A stretch of 61,330 nucleotides of DNA from Candidatus Desulfaltia sp. (lineage in GTDB: Bacteria > Desulfobacterota > Desulfobacteria > Desulfobacterales > ETH-SRB1). Of this stretch, positions 60,419 through 61,330 are shown in pieces (position 1 is the stretch's first letter; each line of letters opens with the position of its first letter). The notes beneath the pieces were generated by a model. The model worked only from the letters and a program-made list of their open reading frames with translations. It had not been told where the DNA came from and searched no databases. The translations under genes were made by a program, and so were the position numbers. The DNA lies in contig JAUSPN010000053.1 in NCBI GenBank assembly GCA_030656555.1, forward strand, positions 1-61,330, given 5' to 3'.

Positions 60419-60760
60419 ATGGCAAAGTTACAGAAACTTTTGGGAGCAAGAGTTTATGAGCTGAGGAGAAGGGTTAACCTCACACAGGCACAGTTTGCCG
60501 AGAGAGTCGGTGTCAGTAATGATACTATAAGCCGCATAGAACGCGGGATAAGGAGCCCCTCGTTTGATGTCCTTGAGCGCCTTGCCAAAGCCCTTGATGT
60601 AGAAGTTCGTGAGTTGTTTAATTTCTCAAACAGAAAATTCATTGAGGCCAAATGCCGCCTTGAGCTCATTGACCTGCTGAATTATCTTCAAGACAAAAAT
60701 CCAGATGAAATAGCAATAATATATAAAATTTCACGATTGATCTTTGAGGATCATAAATAA
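60419..60760 (+). CDS. XRE-family transcriptional regulator
   Basis: 113 residues from the ATG at 60419, which has AAGGAG five bases upstream. The helix-turn-helix spans about 5-60 (ARVYELRRRVNLTQAQFAERVGVSNDTISRIERGIRSPSFDVLERLAKAL), then a short helical C-terminus (RLELIDLLNYLQDKNPDEIAIIYKISRLIF). No cupin or other sensor domain. Phage-repressor-like. It lies between the Slam-like gene (divergent) and a convergent PIN toxin; its target may be its own promoter. Confidence 0.88.
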   Translation: MAKLQKLLGARVYELRRRVNLTQAQFAERVGVSNDTISRIERGIRSPSFDVLERLAKALDVEVRELFNFSNRKFIEAKCRLELIDLLNYLQDKNPDEIAIIYKISRLIFEDHK

Positions 60761-60799
60761 GGGGATAAATAATAAGCCTTGATTGCTTCTCGCCTGAAC

Positions 60800-61207
60800 T
60801 TACTTGGAATATATTTTGAGAAAGCTATCAGGGGTTATTATTTGAATATTTCGGAAAGGGTTTAGAACAAGCAAGTCTTCATCGCCGGAAATGATAAAAT
60901 CCGCTTTGCCGCAAACAGCAAGTTCCAGAAACTTATTATCTTTCGGGTCTCGGCATTCTGAGATTGTTTCATTGGTTTCAATAGGTGTGGAGTGAAGAAT
61001 CAAGCTGGTTAAAAACTGCTTTCGTTCTTCGTGAGAGATGTACCGGTCAAATTTATTTCGCCACAAAACTTCTTCTAATTCAGCAAGAGTGGGTGAAGAA
61101 AAGAGAAAAGCTCCTTGACTTATGCCTATATCAAAAGCTTTTGATGGTTTTGAACCCTCAAAAAGCAAGGCGCTTATAATAATATTTGTATCAAAAACTA
61201 AACGCAA
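60800..61207 (-). CDS. PIN-domain toxin
   Basis: 135 residues. N-terminal RLVFDTNIIISALLF holds the first catalytic Asp, TLAELEEVLW the Glu, and ECRDPKDNKFLELAVCGKADFIISGDEDLL the rest, a complete PIN active site of the PIN_3 group. Start is TTG at 61207, 13 bases after the stop of the partial antitoxin gene. Different branch from VapC at 53742. Confidence 0.85.
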   Translation of the reverse strand: MRLVFDTNIIISALLFEGSKPSKAFDIGISQGAFLFSSPTLAELEEVLWRNKFDRYISHEERKQFLTSLILHSTPIETNETISECRDPKDNKFLELAVCGKADFIISGDEDLLVLNPFRNIQIITPDSFLKIYSK

Positions 61208-61220
61208 TTATAATATACCG

Positions 61221-61330
61221 TTACAGAATGTGCTTGATCTTTTCACCAAGAATATTTTCCAGAATATCTGGTGTTATACCACGGGTTTTGGCCTTACCGC
61301 TTATTTCAGACATTATTTTTTGAAGTGACT
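61221..61330 (-). CDS. Antitoxin of the PIN pair (5' end outside window)
   Basis: Only the last about 35 residues are seen: LQKIMSEISGKAKTRGITPD, then ILENILGEKIKHIL and the stop at 61221. The string KAKxRGxTPxxLExxL is common at the C-terminal end of antitoxins placed before PIN_3 toxins. The DNA-binding part is beyond the right edge. It lies directly before the toxin gene on the same strand. Confidence 0.6.
   Translation of the reverse strand, partial: SLQKIMSEISGKAKTRGITPDILENILGEKIKHIL

Noticed and set aside
1-61330. CRISPR arrays, prophage, tRNA or rRNA genes
   Set aside because: No regularly spaced repeats, phage structural or lysis genes, or tRNA T-loop/acceptor pairs were seen on reading; a tRNAscan-SE and Infernal run would settle it.

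Overview
The window reads as chromosomal DNA of a sulfate-reducing delta-proteobacterium (Desulfobacterota, probably Desulfobacterales). Several independent signs agree. There is an ahbC-hemB-ahbD cluster for the siroheme-dependent haem pathway, an HdrD/TmcB-like iron-sulfur protein beside a tryptophan-rich TmcD-like protein, PAS-type sigma-54 activators, a single-membrane-subunit succinate dehydrogenase, and a large-form SRP RNA. Base composition is moderately AT-rich. No tRNA, rRNA, CRISPR array or prophage was seen.

Layout. 1-7.1 kb (minus): two closely related sigma-54 activators flank a TmcD-like/TmcB-like electron-transfer pair, and a Mg-chelatase-type AAA ATPase runs off the left edge. 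Two sigma-54 promoter candidates share the same upstream motif at the same distance. 7.5-8.3 kb (plus): an endonuclease/exonuclease/phosphatase protein. 8.3-20.7 kb (minus): one long gene train, tolQ-tolR-tolA-tolB-pal-cpoB, ruvC-ruvA-ruvB, a SAM hydrolase, then a cell-shape-like set (YkuD+NTF2-like protein, membrane coiled-coil protein, frameshifted Csd4/M99 carboxypeptidase, bactofilin). 20.9-24.3 kb (plus): sdhCAB. 24.3-25.2 kb: ppsR.

25.6-29.3 kb is an integron: intI on the minus strand, an attI-like site, and cassettes on the plus strand bounded by two recognisable attC sites. The cassettes carry an NPYG-repeat secreted protein, a DUF5334-like protein, a membrane protein plus a ThsB-like TIR protein (a candidate anti-phage pair), and a GIY-YIG-like small protein. 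A DUF362 gene with a large internal deletion follows.

29.7-43.2 kb: acyl-CoA ligase and its cupin regulator, proC, a yggT-divIVA-pilT-pilT2 group, coaX, folP, ftsH, tilS and a DUF3568 lipoprotein. The gaps hold a family of short palindromic repeats and a MITE-like element. 43.3-53.2 kb (plus): SRP RNA, grpE-dnaK with a strong terminator, a second acyl-CoA ligase, an unusual long ClpX-like ATPase, then ahbC-hemB-ahbD. 53.3-61.3 kb is accessory: a VapBC-type toxin-antitoxin pair with an operator-like inverted repeat, a RAYT transposase relic, a lipoprotein, a FlgO/CsgG-like protein, a Slam-like outer-membrane protein with a candidate cargo protein (type XI secretion-like), an XRE regulator, and a second PIN toxin with the end of its antitoxin at the right edge.

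The strongest candidates for something new are the TIR+membrane integron cassette, the paired sigma-54/UAS control of the Tmc-like genes, the Helicobacter-like cell-shape gene set, and the Slam-like pair.
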